64,000 bases of DNA from Gloeocapsopsis sp. IPPAS B-1203 (GCF_002749975.1 NZ_PEIG01000022.1:1-64000), one strand, 5' to 3'; positions 9,508 through 19,689 are shown, numbered from the stretch's first letter. A program made the numbers and translations. Notes: generated by a model not told the origin, from the sequence alone.

Positions 9508-11844
9508 ATGAATCGTTATCGAATAAACAGACGCTCATTTCTTAAATATGCGACTGCTGGATTTGCACTATCAAGTGTTTATTTCATAAAAAGAACAAAC
9601 GCTGCGACTAACTTGCAACCAGTGCAAGTGCTACCTAAAAATTTGACACGAACCTGGATTGGGCGTTCTTTCTGGGCAAATCGCTTGCAAGATTGGCGAT
9701 TGCATCAAGGTTTTATCGAATGTTTAACAGGAAACGCTGGAGATGAGATCCGAACAGTTTCGCTGCTTACCCGTGAATTAATTCCTGGTTCAACTTCTGC
9801 ACAAATGAGTGTTGTTGTCAAGCGTTTAACAGATAATGGTGGAGGATTTTGTGGGTTTCTCATCGGAGGTGGCGGCGGACAGCTAGACTACCGTGCAGCG
9901 GCGCTTGTACAGAAAGCATCTGGTATCGGCGGTGGTTTGCTTTGCACTTATGATGGTCATCGCGTCCGGTTTCGCGAACACACTAGCGAACAGCAACCTC
10001 TACAATTTGCTGAGCTACCATCACAGCAAGTAGGCTCGATAAATTCGGTTGCTAATCTCGATGAAGAGGTCTTACTACACCTCGATATATCTCCTCAGCC
10101 AGATGGTAAATTTCAATTGCAACTAACCGCCTCGCGGGAAAAAACAGGTCAAATATTAGGGAAAGCAATTTTAAAAAACGTTGCCGATGCTAGTATTTGT
10201 GGCAGTATTCTACTTGTTTCTTCTCCCTATACAGGACAAGCAGGAGCAAGATATGGATTTCGCGATCCTTGCACGGGTGGGAACAAGATAGCTGCACGTC
10301 CTCAAAATACGCTTGGTCCCATCTTGGGAACTATGTATTCACTCAATGGCAAAGTTCTCAAAATCTTAGCTCAGTTTATGCCTATCGGCGACACACAAGC
10401 ACGCGTAGCACAATTTCAGTATCGCAGTACTAACGGAGCTTGGCAAAATGGTTCTGAAGCAACTATTGGAGCAGGATATACAGCACTATTTCACTTAACT
10501 AATTGGAACTCTACGAAAGATTGGGAATATCGAATTGTTTATAAGTATCAAACATTAACAGCCTATTACAACGGTATTATCCGAAAAGATCCCATCAACA
10601 AATCGTTGACTATTGGGCTAGTTAGCTGCACGATCGCTACTGCACGTCCCCTCGATAGTGGTATAGGTAAACCTGAACTACCCAATGCGGAACTTTTAGG
10701 ACGCTACACCTCGAAAAACATTTATTTTCCTTACTCTCAGCTTGTCCAAAATCTTCGTCGTCATCAACCTGATTTGTTACTATTCGTTGGCGATCAACTC
10801 TATGAAACAAGTCCAACGCTGAAAGACACGAGTAATTTAGTACTAGACTATTTGTACAAATGGTATCTCTGGTTGTGGTCTTTTCGCAGTCTCACACGCA
10901 ACACTCCCACCATTGTTTTAGTAGACGATCACGACGTTTACCAAAGTAATATTTGGGGAGAAAATGGCAAGCCTGCTCCCAATAATGATGAAAATCGCGG
11001 AGGTTACGTCTACACAGGTTCCTTTGTCAACCTAGTTCAGCGAACGCAATGCGGTCACAATCCAGATGCTTACGATCCGACGCCAGTGTTACAGAATATC
11101 AATGTTTACTACGGTGCTTTCCGCTATGGTGGGGTTAGTTTTGCAATTCTAGAGGATCGCAAGTTTAAGACTGCCAGTACAACACAACCATCTGTACTAT
11201 TAGGAGAACGACAAGAGAAGTTTTTAGAAGCTTGGGCGCAAGACAAACAAGGGGTACGTGCCAAGATTTGTATCACGCAGACTGTCTTTGGTTGCGTTGC
11301 AACAGATGAAAATCGCCGCCCCGTCATCAATAACTATGACTCTAATGGATTTCCGCAAGCAGGAAGGAATCGTGCGATCGCGCTTTTGCGTAAAGCAGGG
11401 GCTTTAGTTGTTTCTGGCGATCAGCACCTAGCTAGCTTAGTACGACATGGAATCAACAATTTTACTGATAGTGTTGTGCAATTTTCTGGACCTGCAGGAG
11501 GCGCACTTTGGCAACGATGGTTTCAACCTGCTGGACTTTTGCCGAATGGTGGTTCTACACCATATACAGGGGATTTTATCGATGGATTTGGTAACAAAAT
11601 GCGCGTCTTAGCTGTAGCGAATCCAAAAATTACTCAAAAATATCATGTAGATAATTCCTTGAGTAAGAGCCGTAATCTTGGCGATAGAAGGCTTAAAAGC
11701 GAAGGATACGGTATTATTCGCGTCAATGCAAACGAGTATGCGATTGAGTGTTGGTCTTGGAATGTCGATCCTACTTCTACCAATGCTAAGCAGTTTCCTG
11801 GCTGGCCATATCGTTTACCTTTCACTCAAGCATCTGCTCTGTAA
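9508..11844 (+). CDS. phoD: PhoD-family alkaline phosphatase, Tat-exported
   Basis: A 778-residue protein. It starts with a twin-arginine signal (RRSFLKYA, residues 8-15) and a hydrophobic segment ending near Ala-Ala-Thr, so it is expected to be exported folded through Tat. The C-terminal half carries PhoD metal-site motifs: LLFVGDQLYE (about residues 424-433), VLVDDHDVY (about 470-478), ILEDRKF, and VVSGDQHLA (about 634-642). PhoD enzymes hydrolyse phosphate mono- and diesters using Ca/Fe. The N-terminal ~330 residues form an extra beta-rich region not needed for PhoD catalysis. It follows the RTX phosphatase in the same direction but after ~700 bp and a terminator, so it has its own promoter. 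The symbol denotes family membership. Confidence 0.85.
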   Translation: MNRYRINRRSFLKYATAGFALSSVYFIKRTNAATNLQPVQVLPKNLTRTWIGRSFWANRLQDWRLHQGFIECLTGNAGDEIRTVSLLTRELIPGSTSAQMSVVVKRLTDNGGGFCGFLIGGGGGQLDYRAAALVQKASGIGGGLLCTYDGHRVRFREHTSEQQPLQFAELPSQQVGSINSVANLDEEVLLHLDISPQPDGKFQLQLTASREKTGQILGKAILKNVADASICGSILLVSSPYTGQAGARYGFRDPCTGGNKIAARPQNTLGPILGTMYSLNGKVLKILAQFMPIGDTQARVAQFQYRSTNGAWQNGSEATIGAGYTALFHLTNWNSTKDWEYRIVYKYQTLTAYYNGIIRKDPINKSLTIGLVSCTIATARPLDSGIGKPELPNAELLGRYTSKNIYFPYSQLVQNLRRHQPDLLLFVGDQLYETSPTLKDTSNLVLDYLYKWYLWLWSFRSLTRNTPTIVLVDDHDVYQSNIWGENGKPAPNNDENRGGYVYTGSFVNLVQRTQCGHNPDAYDPTPVLQNINVYYGAFRYGGVSFAILEDRKFKTASTTQPSVLLGERQEKFLEAWAQDKQGVRAKICITQTVFGCVATDENRRPVINNYDSNGFPQAGRNRAIALLRKAGALVVSGDQHLASLVRHGINNFTDSVVQFSGPAGGALWQRWFQPAGLLPNGGSTPYTGDFIDGFGNKMRVLAVANPKITQKYHVDNSLSKSRNLGDRRLKSEGYGIIRVNANEYAIECWSWNVDPTSTNAKQFPGWPYRLPFTQASAL

Positions 11845-11855
11845 AATGGTTATTA

Positions 11856-12017
11856 GACCTCCTGCATGAATCGTAGATGCCCTACGACTGAAGTCGGGGC
11901 TATCCAGGCAAAGTGTACCTTCGTACACTAAAATGAGATTTTTAGTAGTAAGTCCACGGAGGTGGACTTTGTTTATTTAGGTGCGAATTTATTCGCCCAG
12001 TATTCACGCAGGAGGTT
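11856..12017. repeat. TA-flanked palindromic dispersed repeat, copy B (complete)
   Basis: A 162-bp element with the same ends as copy A (GACCTCCTGCATGAAT ... ATTCACGCAGGAGGTT) and flanking TA. Compared with copy A, the first hairpin reads CCTACGACT/AGTCGGGG, where paired bases have changed together. The third reads AAGTCCAC-GGAG-GTGGACTT. An extra GCGAATTTATTCGC hairpin lies near the right end. It begins 11 bp after the phoD stop codon. Confidence 0.8.
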
Positions 12018-12146
12018 TATTGGTCTATCGTAAGAATGATTTCGCTTAATAACTTGAAGTGATAAAACCTCTGTCTAGAGCACGATTTGACTGATAAACC
12101 AAATGAAGTAAAAATAGGATGCCCAATCTAACGTAGATTGTATTCT

Positions 12147-12569
12147 ATGAAACTAAATCGTTTAACACGCTTTTCGACAGTAAAACGTTGGATAGCAACA
12201 ATGCTGTTTTGTTTATCAGCGATCGCGTTTTTCCCAGCGTTCTCTGCAATGGCTGCGCCCAATGCAACTTTAATTGCAGCAGATCTTGGAGATCAAGTTC
12301 AAGAGAAAACCAGTGAAGATGCCGGACGTGCTAAAAACTTTATCCGCGACACCGCAGACAAAGTTGAGGAAACGGCAAGGAAAAATGCCAAGCGAGTCGA
12401 TCAAGCTACCGATGACGGTAGTTTTATTGAGGGCAAAGCTAAGCGAGACGCAGCTAGAATTGAGAAAAGAGCAGAAGAAGACACAGCGCGGACTCAAAAA
12501 GCTGTAGACAATACAAAGAACGTTATTGAACGTACAGTTGATAGTATCAAAGATGCTTTTAGCGATTAA
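12147..12569 (+). CDS. small exported helical protein, function unknown
   Basis: About 140 residues. A hydrophobic signal peptide ends near ALA-type residues (FSAMAAPNA), followed by ~95 residues rich in Lys, Glu, Asp, Ala and Arg with recurrent DxAxxxE/KRxExxA patterns. These predict one long amphipathic helix, as in LEA-like or apolipoprotein-like stress proteins. A TTG start three codons upstream is possible; the ATG at 12147 begins MKLNRL before the hydrophobic core. There is no recognisable catalytic motif. It is the only plus-strand gene before a minus-strand block and faces the phospholipase D gene across a shared hairpin. Confidence 0.65.
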   Translation: MKLNRLTRFSTVKRWIATMLFCLSAIAFFPAFSAMAAPNATLIAADLGDQVQEKTSEDAGRAKNFIRDTADKVEETARKNAKRVDQATDDGSFIEGKAKRDAARIEKRAEEDTARTQKAVDNTKNVIERTVDSIKDAFSD

Positions 12570-12588
12570 AAACTAAACAGTAGCTGAA

Positions 12589-12655
12589 AAGATTAATGTG
12601 CGTTGTTTCATTTGTTGCATCTACTTAAAACGAAGAAGCAATGTACATTAATCTT
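12589..12655. terminator. possible bidirectional terminator between convergent genes
   Basis: The 11-bp inverted repeat AAGATTAATGT/ACATTAATCTT encloses about 45 nt and is followed on the plus strand by TATTTTT. It sits between the stop codons of converging genes at 12569 and 12664. The long loop makes it weaker than a classic terminator. Confidence 0.4.
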
Positions 12656-12663
12656 CAGTATTT

Positions 12664-13949
12664 TTACAACAAGGGTTTGAAAATGAGTCCAAGTTGCCCC
12701 ATTACCCTTTCAGTAAAAGGTCGTTGCTGCCACTCCTCGTAAGTTAAACAATGGCTATCATCAAACGAATTTTCTAAAAAGGTTGAAATATTCTCAATCA
12801 CTTCTTGTTTATTCGTTGAAATATTTAACTCATCATTGTGAAAGTAGCTGCGCGGATCGAAATTGGCGCTACCAGTACTGACCCAACTACTATCAATAAG
12901 TGCTAACTTAGCGTGCATCATACTTGTTGGTACTCACAAACTTGCACACCTGCTGCTAGTAATTCTTCGTAGTTTTCCCGCGCCGCATAACGGACAATCG
13001 GTTTATCATTTCTACTACTCATTGTGATAACTCGCACATCTACGCCTCTTTGCCTTGCTTGAATCAGTGCAGCACGAGTATTTTGTTCTGGTAAAAAGTA
13101 AGGGCTACCAATCCAAATGCGCTCCTTAGCTCCTAAAAAGCTCATCTGAAATAGCATTCTAATCGTGGATTCACTTAATGTTGAAGTATCATTAGTTACA
13201 TATAAAGGCTCACCTTCGCTGGGTTTAGCAGGAAGCGTACCAGGTCCAAGGTCAAGTTCGCCACCCATGTATGCCCAGTTTTGAAAAAAGTTACCTTCGA
13301 GTAGACTAGCAATTTGACCTTCGTAGCTTACCTCAAACTCTAACCATGATGCATTATCGCCAATATCAGGATCGCCATCCCAATTATCTGAGACTCCTGC
13401 ACCACCAATTAAGACTTGTTGACTATCAATAATCAATAGTTTGCGATGAGTCCGAGAATTATACTCTAATGGTGCTCGCCAATCGAACGGACGGAAAAAT
13501 ATTACTTGTACACCAGCATTGCGTAGTTGCTGCCAATATTCATCAGGAAGCTCGTCAGTACCATAGTCATCAATCAGCATTTGAACTTCTACACCTGCTT
13601 GCGCTCGCTCAATCAGTGCCGCAGCAAACTCATCAGCGCGGCGACCAGGAGTCATAAAATAAGTCTCAAAGCGAATTGAGCGTTGAGCGCTACGAATGGC
13701 AGCATTACGTGCAGCATAGATATCGTCTACATTGTTCCAAAAACCTGTCATGCGACCATAGGTAGGTAAAGCATTTGTGAGGCTGACAACTGCTAGTGGG
13801 AAACGAGGATCTTCAATAGCTGGACTCGCTACGATGTTATATTCAGGTTCTTGGCGAAAAATCCCACGTAGATAAAGAAAAAAGAATGTCAATAAAGCTA
13901 CTCCAGCAACACCCCCAGCAAGCCATGCGAGTAAGTTTCTTTTAGCCAT
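12664..13949 (-). pseudogene. phospholipase D / cardiolipin synthase-like gene split by a frameshift
   Basis: Two overlapping reading frames together make one PLD-superfamily protein. The first (13949-12918, 343 residues) has an N-terminal membrane anchor and the first HKD motif, HRKLLIID. The second (12921-12664, 85 residues) starts MMHAKLALID, the second HKD motif, followed by the family-typical STGSANFDPRS. The family needs both motifs to transfer phosphatidyl groups. The frames overlap by 4 nt (ATGA). Restoring one base at the junction would read YQPSMMHAK, as in normal cardiolipin synthases. This may be a recent frameshift, a sequencing error, or a coupled two-part gene. The first frame has GGGGAG about 10 nt before its start. 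Both halves are otherwise well conserved, which suggests recent change. Confidence 0.75.
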
Positions 13950-14140
13950 TGTTAGCTTTCTCCCCTCTTTCCTGATTCCACTAACAATGTTGCAACAAGG
14001 TATAGTTTTCTCAGGTTAGGTGTATAAATATACCTTGAATCGAATGAAGACAACACCTGTCTTTTGATATAGGAGGAGAAGTAAAGTAAAGGGCAGGCAA
14101 GCTAGCTAACCCATAAGTTTTGCAGATTTACTTAAAATAT

Positions 14141-16825
14141 CTATGTATCAATTACTGACGCTTTAAGTGATTTTTGCGGCTCAGTTGCAGAAGTCCCTTG
14201 TTGATACGCTTGATGAATTAAGTCAGCAACTAAACCTGTCCACCCTGTTTGGTGATTAGCCCCAAGTCCAGCGCCATCATCGCCATTGAAGTATTCGTGG
14301 AATAAAATCCAGTTTTGCCAATGAGGGTCATTTTGAAACTTCTCGATACCGCCAAAAACAGGTCTGCGTTGTGGCGATCGCAGAAAAATTCGCATTAACC
14401 TTTGTGCAAGTTCAGTAGTGATTTCTTCCAGATTCATCAATTTACCAGAACCTGTAGGATATTCAACAGTAAACTCATCACCTAAATAATTGTGATATTT
14501 CTGTAGCGATTCAATAATGAGGAAATTCATAGGAAACCAAATAGGACCACGCCAATTAGAATTTCCCCCAAACATCCCGCTAGTAGACTCCGCCGCTTCG
14601 TAATCTACGCGATGTTGATGACCATCAACTTCAAAAATATAAGGGTTTTCTGCATGAAACTTAGAAAGTGAGCGAATGCCGTAATCACTCAAAAACTCTG
14701 TTTCATCTAACATTTTTTGCAGAATCAGTTCTAGTTTATTGCGATTAACAATTGCGAGTAATCGTCTTTCTCCTATTCCTTTAGCTTCCATGCAAGCAAT
14801 GTTTCTTGTCAAATTTGGGCGATTTGTAATAAACCACTCAAATCGCTTTTTGAAACCAGGAAAATTATTTAAAGTTGCTTGTTCTAAAACTTCTACACCA
14901 AAGATAGGGACAAGTCCAACCATAGAACGTACTTTAAGATGTACCCGTTGATTATCAGGAAAATGCAGTACGTCGTAATAAAAATCATCTGTGTCATCCC
15001 ACAGATTTACATCTGTGTCACCTATATGATTCATCGCATCAGCGATATAAAGAAAGTGTTCAAAAAACTTACTGGCAATGTCTTCGTAGGGGGGATTATC
15101 TTTTGCAAGTTCAAGTGCGATCGCCAACATATTTAAACAATACATCCCCATCCAACTTGTACCATCAGATTGATCGAGATGACCACCTGTCGGTAATTCT
15201 GAACTTCGGTCAAAAATTCCGATATTATCTAGCCCTAAAAACCCACCCTGGAAAACATTATTGCCTTCTTCATCTTTACGATTTACCCACCAAGTAAAAT
15301 TGAGAAGTAATTTCTGAAATACACGCTCTAGAAAATCTTTATCTGCACGTCCATACATTTGTTTTTCAATTTGATAGACGCGCCAAGTTCCCCACGCATG
15401 AACAGGTGGATTGACATCACTAAAATGCCATTCATAAGCTGGCATTTGTCCGTTGGGGTGCAAATACCATTCGCGTGTGAATCGATCCATTTGACGCTTG
15501 GCAAAATCAGGATCGATCATAGCTAGAGGTAAGACATGAAAAGCTAAATCCCAAGCAGCAAACCAAGGGAATTCCCACTTATCGGGCATCGAAAGAATGT
15601 CGTCATTAAATACATGAAGCCATTCTTTATTACGTTCGTAAGTTCTATTTGGTGTAGGTTGTGTCGAATCGCCTTTCAACCAATCTTCAATAACGTAGTG
15701 ATAAAATTGCTTTGTCCACAGTAAACCAGCAAATGCTTGACGTTGTACACTTTGGGCATCTGGATCGGTCACATTAGGAGAAATACGTTGATAGAAATCG
15801 TCAGCTTCTTGTTGGCGTGTTTCAAAAACGCGATCGAATTCTTCGCCAAAAGGTGCTGATACTGTTGTGTTGCAAAGTCTTAAATGGACAGTTTTTTCTT
15901 GTCCTGCACCAATATTTAATATATAATATGGAGAAACTTTTGTACCTACTTGTTCAGGGTTGACAGCTTCTTTCTTACCATGAATAACATAGTCATTAAT
16001 GCCATCTTTGACGTAAGGTGACTTGTTCGGCTCGCCAAATAATCTTTGAGAATTTGTCTCGTTTTCAGTACATAAAAGTTCTGGTGATTGATCGCAATAT
16101 AACCATCTTTCGCCTAACGTGGGATGAGCTGCTTCTACTAGACTAAAAACATCTGATTGAATTTTCTTTAAAATTGGTTTTTGGGCGTTTTCTTCCCACG
16201 ACCAAGTATTACGAAACCATAAAGTTGGTAATAAGTGTAGTGTTTTTTCTTCTGAACTGCGGTTAATAACTTTAATTTTAATTAAGATATCTTCGTCGGT
16301 GTTTTTTGCATATTCCACAAAAACATCAAAGTAGCGATCGCTATCAAATATCCCAGTATCAAGTAACTCAAATTCAGGATCGTGAAAGCCACGGCGTTGG
16401 TTTTCTTGGACTAATTCGGCATAAGGAAAAGCTTGCTGTGGATACTTGTACAAACACTTCATATATGCATGGGAGGGAGTATTATCAAGGTAAAAGTAAT
16501 ACTCTTTAACATCCTCACCGTGATTGCCTTCAGGTCCAGTTAAGCCGAAAATACGTTCTTTGAGAATCGCATCATTACCATTCCACAGTGCGATCGCAAA
16601 ACACAACCGCTGGTGATTATCCGAAATTCCGGCAATACCATCTTCACCCCAACGATAAGCACGGGAGCGAGCATGATCGTGGGGAAAATAGTCCCAAGCT
16701 GAACCAGTAGCGCTGTAGTCTTCACGCACAGTCCCCCATTGGCGTTCGCTAAGGTAGGGTCCCCAACGTCTCCAATAGGCTTTACGAGTGCGGTTTTCCT
16801 CTAGTCTGATTTCTTCTTGAGTCAT
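14141..16825 (-). CDS. GH63-like glucosidase
   Basis: An 894-residue cytosolic protein without a signal peptide. It resembles the bacterial GH63 / mannosyl-oligosaccharide-glucosidase-like family. A beta-rich N-terminal domain is followed by an (alpha/alpha)6 barrel, with conserved [49 protein letters not shown] and [15 protein letters not shown] stretches. Such enzymes hydrolyse alpha-glucosides; bacterial members act on glucosyl compatible solutes or oligosaccharides, but the substrate cannot be read here. The ATG at 16825 has GGGAG about 9 nt upstream. It starts 25 nt after the stop of the pentapeptide lipoprotein gene on the same strand, so the two are probably cotranscribed. Confidence 0.82.
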   Translation of the reverse strand: MTQEEIRLEENRTRKAYWRRWGPYLSERQWGTVREDYSATGSAWDYFPHDHARSRAYRWGEDGIAGISDNHQRLCFAIALWNGNDAILKERIFGLTGPEGNHGEDVKEYYFYLDNTPSHAYMKCLYKYPQQAFPYAELVQENQRRGFHDPEFELLDTGIFDSDRYFDVFVEYAKNTDEDILIKIKVINRSSEEKTLHLLPTLWFRNTWSWEENAQKPILKKIQSDVFSLVEAAHPTLGERWLYCDQSPELLCTENETNSQRLFGEPNKSPYVKDGINDYVIHGKKEAVNPEQVGTKVSPYYILNIGAGQEKTVHLRLCNTTVSAPFGEEFDRVFETRQQEADDFYQRISPNVTDPDAQSVQRQAFAGLLWTKQFYHYVIEDWLKGDSTQPTPNRTYERNKEWLHVFNDDILSMPDKWEFPWFAAWDLAFHVLPLAMIDPDFAKRQMDRFTREWYLHPNGQMPAYEWHFSDVNPPVHAWGTWRVYQIEKQMYGRADKDFLERVFQKLLLNFTWWVNRKDEEGNNVFQGGFLGLDNIGIFDRSSELPTGGHLDQSDGTSWMGMYCLNMLAIALELAKDNPPYEDIASKFFEHFLYIADAMNHIGDTDVNLWDDTDDFYYDVLHFPDNQRVHLKVRSMVGLVPIFGVEVLEQATLNNFPGFKKRFEWFITNRPNLTRNIACMEAKGIGERRLLAIVNRNKLELILQKMLDETEFLSDYGIRSLSKFHAENPYIFEVDGHQHRVDYEAAESTSGMFGGNSNWRGPIWFPMNFLIIESLQKYHNYLGDEFTVEYPTGSGKLMNLEEITTELAQRLMRIFLRSPQRRPVFGGIEKFQNDPHWQNWILFHEYFNGDDGAGLGANHQTGWTGLVADLIHQAYQQGTSATEPQKSLKASVIDT

Positions 16826-16849
16826 CAGTGTCGCTCCCTTAATGCTTAT

Positions 16850-17398
16850 TTACTGGGTACTTTGGTTAGCGCGAATCGTTCCTTCTAAATCGGCTCTTTC
16901 TAAATTTGCTCCCTCAAGGTTAGTTCCTTGTAGGTTAGCATTCTCTAAATCGGCTCGGTACAAGTTGGCATTCTCTAAGTTTGCATCTTGCAAGTTGACT
17001 TCTTCTAAATCTGCACCACTCAAGTTAGCTTCTTGTAAAGAAGCACCTTGTAAATTGGCTTTGTCCAAGTCTGCATTACTTAAATTAGCTTGCTGTAGAT
17101 TGGCATTTTGCAGGTTTGCCTCTTCTAAATCTGCGCCTTGGAGATTAGCACCTTGTAAATTTGCTCCTCGCAAGTTAGCTTCGTCTAAATCAGCTTCTTG
17201 GAGATTTGCATTGCTGAGGTTACACTCAGGGCATTGCTTTGTTTCAAGCAAACGTTGTACTTCTGCAGATTGTGACTGCGGTGATGATTGGCTTGTTGCC
17301 TGAGTTGGCTGTGAAGAACATGCCACAAGCCCCAAAAAACTCAGCATCACAGGTAAAGTAAGACTTTTAATAGTTATCATACTATTGATACTCCTCAT
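16850..17398 (-). CDS. pentapeptide-repeat lipoprotein
   Basis: A 182-residue protein with a lipoprotein signal: a hydrophobic stretch, then LVAC, with Cys27 as the likely lipidated residue. A Ser/Gln-rich linker follows, then about 24 consecutive A(N/D)Lxx pentapeptides (residues ~58-178), which fold as a right-handed quadrilateral beta-helix. A CPEC-like pair lies just before the repeats. Function of such proteins is generally unknown. It is first in a likely operon with the GH63 gene, 25 nt downstream. The repeat periodicity keeps the opposite strand open as well, and that frame is not a gene. Confidence 0.85.
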   Translation of the reverse strand: MRSINSMITIKSLTLPVMLSFLGLVACSSQPTQATSQSSPQSQSAEVQRLLETKQCPECNLSNANLQEADLDEANLRGANLQGANLQGADLEEANLQNANLQQANLSNADLDKANLQGASLQEANLSGADLEEVNLQDANLENANLYRADLENANLQGTNLEGANLERADLEGTIRANQSTQ

Positions 17399-17450
17399 TG
17401 TGATTATTTTTACTAATTTTGTCAGAGGAGTATTTTTTTATCTTCTATCT

Positions 17451-18260
17451 TTAAGCTGACCATGCCTCTCGAAAGTCTGCATAAAGGGTGAGTCCGCCAT
17501 CAATAAATAACGTTTGTCCAGTGATATACGCGGCTTCATCCGAAGCTAAAAAAGCTACAGCAGCAGCCATTTCCTCAGCAGTTCCCGCACGTCCCATTGG
17601 AATATGACTTTCCACTTCTGCTTTTTTCTGAGGGTCTTCTGTCCAAGCTTCGTTAATAGGAGTTACTGTTGCTCCAGGTGCTACAGCATTAACGCGAATA
17701 CCTTTATCTGCATACTCTAAAGCTAAAGTTTTTGTCAGATTTTCCATGCCACCTTTGCTAATAGAATAGCTGACATACATCGGTCGAGGAATAATTTCAT
17801 GAACGCTAGAGATATTAATAATGACTCCTTGGCGGTTTTGGGAAAGCAGATGTTTTAGTGTCTCACGCGCACACAAATAAGCACCACGCAGGTTAACTGA
17901 TATCACCTGGTCAAAATCATCGGTTGCAACTTCGTGTGAAGGACACTCAGTTTGAATTCCGGCATTATTGATTAGGATATCTAAACTACCAAATTGTGCA
18001 ACAACGGTATTGACCATCCGGACAATGTCTTCTTCTTTAGAGACATCGCCTTGAACTAGTAGTGATTTTACGCCGCAACTTTCCACATCACCACAAGCTC
18101 TTTGCATTGCTTGTTCTTCAGTTTTTTCCGCACCTTCAGGACTAGAACGATAGTTGATCGCAACATTGACGCCTTCTTGTGCTAAACGAATTGCGATCGC
18201 TTGACCAATCCCAGAAGTTGCGCCTGTAACTAAAGCATTTTTTCCTTTAAGACCCTGCAT
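17451..18260 (-). CDS. short-chain dehydrogenase/reductase (glucose-1-dehydrogenase-like)
   Basis: About 269 residues. The N-terminal Rossmann motif TGATSGIG binds NAD(P). NNAG and the catalytic Tyr-Lys pair (YSISKGG) follow, then the PG/VNAVAPG segment and the C-terminal GQTLFIDGGLTLY typical of glucose-1-dehydrogenase-like SDRs. Real substrates of this group vary widely. The frame is open to a TTG at 18287, but the ATG at 18260 (MQGLKGKNALVTG) has GGAG about 10 nt upstream and fits the family start, so I chose it. A hairpin separates it from the fasciclin gene upstream. Confidence 0.85.
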   Translation of the reverse strand: MQGLKGKNALVTGATSGIGQAIAIRLAQEGVNVAINYRSSPEGAEKTEEQAMQRACGDVESCGVKSLLVQGDVSKEEDIVRMVNTVVAQFGSLDILINNAGIQTECPSHEVATDDFDQVISVNLRGAYLCARETLKHLLSQNRQGVIINISSVHEIIPRPMYVSYSISKGGMENLTKTLALEYADKGIRVNAVAPGATVTPINEAWTEDPQKKAEVESHIPMGRAGTAEEMAAAVAFLASDEAAYITGQTLFIDGGLTLYADFREAWSA

Positions 18261-18295
18261 AAGCACTAATCTCCAAGAATGCAACAAGATAATTT

Positions 18296-18318
18296 TATGG
18301 GCGTACCGCAGTACGCCC
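18296..18318 (-). terminator. terminator-like hairpin after the fasciclin gene
   Basis: An 8-bp stem GGGCGTAC/GTACGCCC with a CGCA loop lies 15 bp downstream of the minus-strand stop codon and is followed by ATAAAAT on that strand. Confidence 0.5.
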
Positions 18319-18332
18319 TTTCACTATGTCAC

Positions 18333-18959
18333 TTACAGGTTAAGGTTTGGGGGAAGAATGACACTATCAATTGCATGAATCACGCCATTGCTGGCTTGGA
18401 TATCAGGTTGAGTCACAGTAGCATCGTTAACTCTCACTTGGTTAGCTGCAGCATCAACTTGTACATTGACAGGATTACCCTCAGCTGTTGCTACCTCTCC
18501 TGATTGCAGTTGATCTGAAGTCACTTCTCCAGGAACTACGTGGTATTGCAAGATTCTTCTTAAGGTTTCGCGATTTTCTGGCTGTGCTAACTGCTGGCGC
18601 GTAGATTCAGATAACCCAGCAAAAGCTTCGTTTGTAGGAGCAAATACAGTGTAAGGTCCTTCACCTTCTAGGGTATCGGCTAAACCTGCTGCATTAATCA
18701 ATTCAGTCAATGTACTAAATGATGGATCTCCAGATGCAACGTTAACAATATCATCTGTAGCTCCTGTGGTTGGAGTTGTTGGAGTTGTTTGATCAGCTGG
18801 TGTTTCGCCAGGTGCAGGAGCGATGGTAGGAGTAGCTTCAGGTGCTGGAGATGTTTGTGTTGTCGTCGTTTGTGGTTCGCATGCTGCTAGTACTGGTAGA
18901 ATTGCCAATCCACCTAAGAATCCAGCAAGCTTTGTGATTGTGTTTTTACGATTCTTCAT
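18333..18959 (-). CDS. fasciclin (FAS1)-domain lipoprotein
   Basis: A 208-residue protein. The signal peptide ends in the lipobox VLAAC. A Thr/Pro-rich linker (residues ~28-65) follows, then one FAS1 domain with the signature LINAAGLADTL, YTVFAPTNEAF and the H2 region ASNGVIHAIDSVILPP. FAS1 domains mediate adhesion or protein contacts; bacterial ones are often secreted or lipid-anchored. It lies between a lipoprotein methyltransferase gene and an SDR gene on the same strand. Confidence 0.87.
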   Translation of the reverse strand: MKNRKNTITKLAGFLGGLAILPVLAACEPQTTTTQTSPAPEATPTIAPAPGETPADQTTPTTPTTGATDDIVNVASGDPSFSTLTELINAAGLADTLEGEGPYTVFAPTNEAFAGLSESTRQQLAQPENRETLRRILQYHVVPGEVTSDQLQSGEVATAEGNPVNVQVDAAANQVRVNDATVTQPDIQASNGVIHAIDSVILPPNLNL

Positions 18960-19029
18960 GAAATGCTCCTGATTGTTTTCTCTAATTGATCGTGTTAGTT
19001 ACCAGTGACCAATCACTAGTCACTAATCG

Positions 19030-19689
19030 CTATTGCAGATTTGCGGGCACATTTTCTGGTACAGTCCATACATAAAGCGTATGTTGACGACTGGGACCTT
19101 GAACTTGAACTACATTGTCAGGTTGCCACTCTCCCATATCGAAATCATGGGAAACGATGCGAGTACCAGGTCTTAACTCTTGTAGGAGCTTCGGACGTAA
19201 CTTAATATTGATATCTGGCAAGAGATAAAGTGTGACTACTGTGGCTTCACTCAAATCTGTTTGAAACAAGTCTTGTTGGACAATTTGCACGCGATCGCTG
19301 ACATTAGCCGTTTCTGCATTTTGGCGAGCACGTTGCACTAGTTCAGGGTTAATTTCAACTCCATAAGCCCGACTTGCATTAAACCTTTGCACAGCAGTAA
19401 TAGGAATTCTCCCATCACCGCTACCCAGATCGTACAACACATCGTTACTTGTGACATTTGCCAATTGTAGCATTTGGTCTACGACTTCTTGCGGAGTAGG
19501 CACATAAGGCACATCTGGTGAGCGTTCTTGCGGTTGAGTAGGCTCAGTTGCTGGTGCTGGTGATTGCGTTTGTACCGTTGGCGATTGTGCTTCTGCTTCA
19601 AATTGACGTTGTTGATTACATCCTGCCAATAGCAAGCTACCTATACCCACACCGGTAACTAGCAAATTTTTAATTGTCTTGAGATGCAT
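19030..19689 (-). CDS. class I SAM methyltransferase-like lipoprotein
   Basis: About 219 residues. An N-terminal lipoprotein signal ends in LLLAGC, followed by a Pro/Gln/Thr-rich linker. The C-terminal ~150 residues form a Rossmann-like class I methyltransferase domain: motif I YDLGSGDGRIPI, then YGVEINPELV (acidic end of beta-2), DRVQIVQQDLF and VTLYLLPDIN. This is an odd pairing, because SAM is cytosolic while a lipobox directs export. The frame opens at a TTG at 19710, but the ATG at 19689 has GGGTGAG about 5 nt upstream. Substrate is unknown. Confidence 0.75.
   Translation of the reverse strand: MHLKTIKNLLVTGVGIGSLLLAGCNQQRQFEAEAQSPTVQTQSPAPATEPTQPQERSPDVPYVPTPQEVVDQMLQLANVTSNDVLYDLGSGDGRIPITAVQRFNASRAYGVEINPELVQRARQNAETANVSDRVQIVQQDLFQTDLSEATVVTLYLLPDINIKLRPKLLQELRPGTRIVSHDFDMGEWQPDNVVQVQGPSRQHTLYVWTVPENVPANLQ

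Noticed and set aside
16842-17303. Long plus-strand open frame opposite the pentapeptide gene
   Set aside because: Its Lys/Ser/Ala periodicity is the mirror of the ANLxx repeats, with no start signal or domain of its own.
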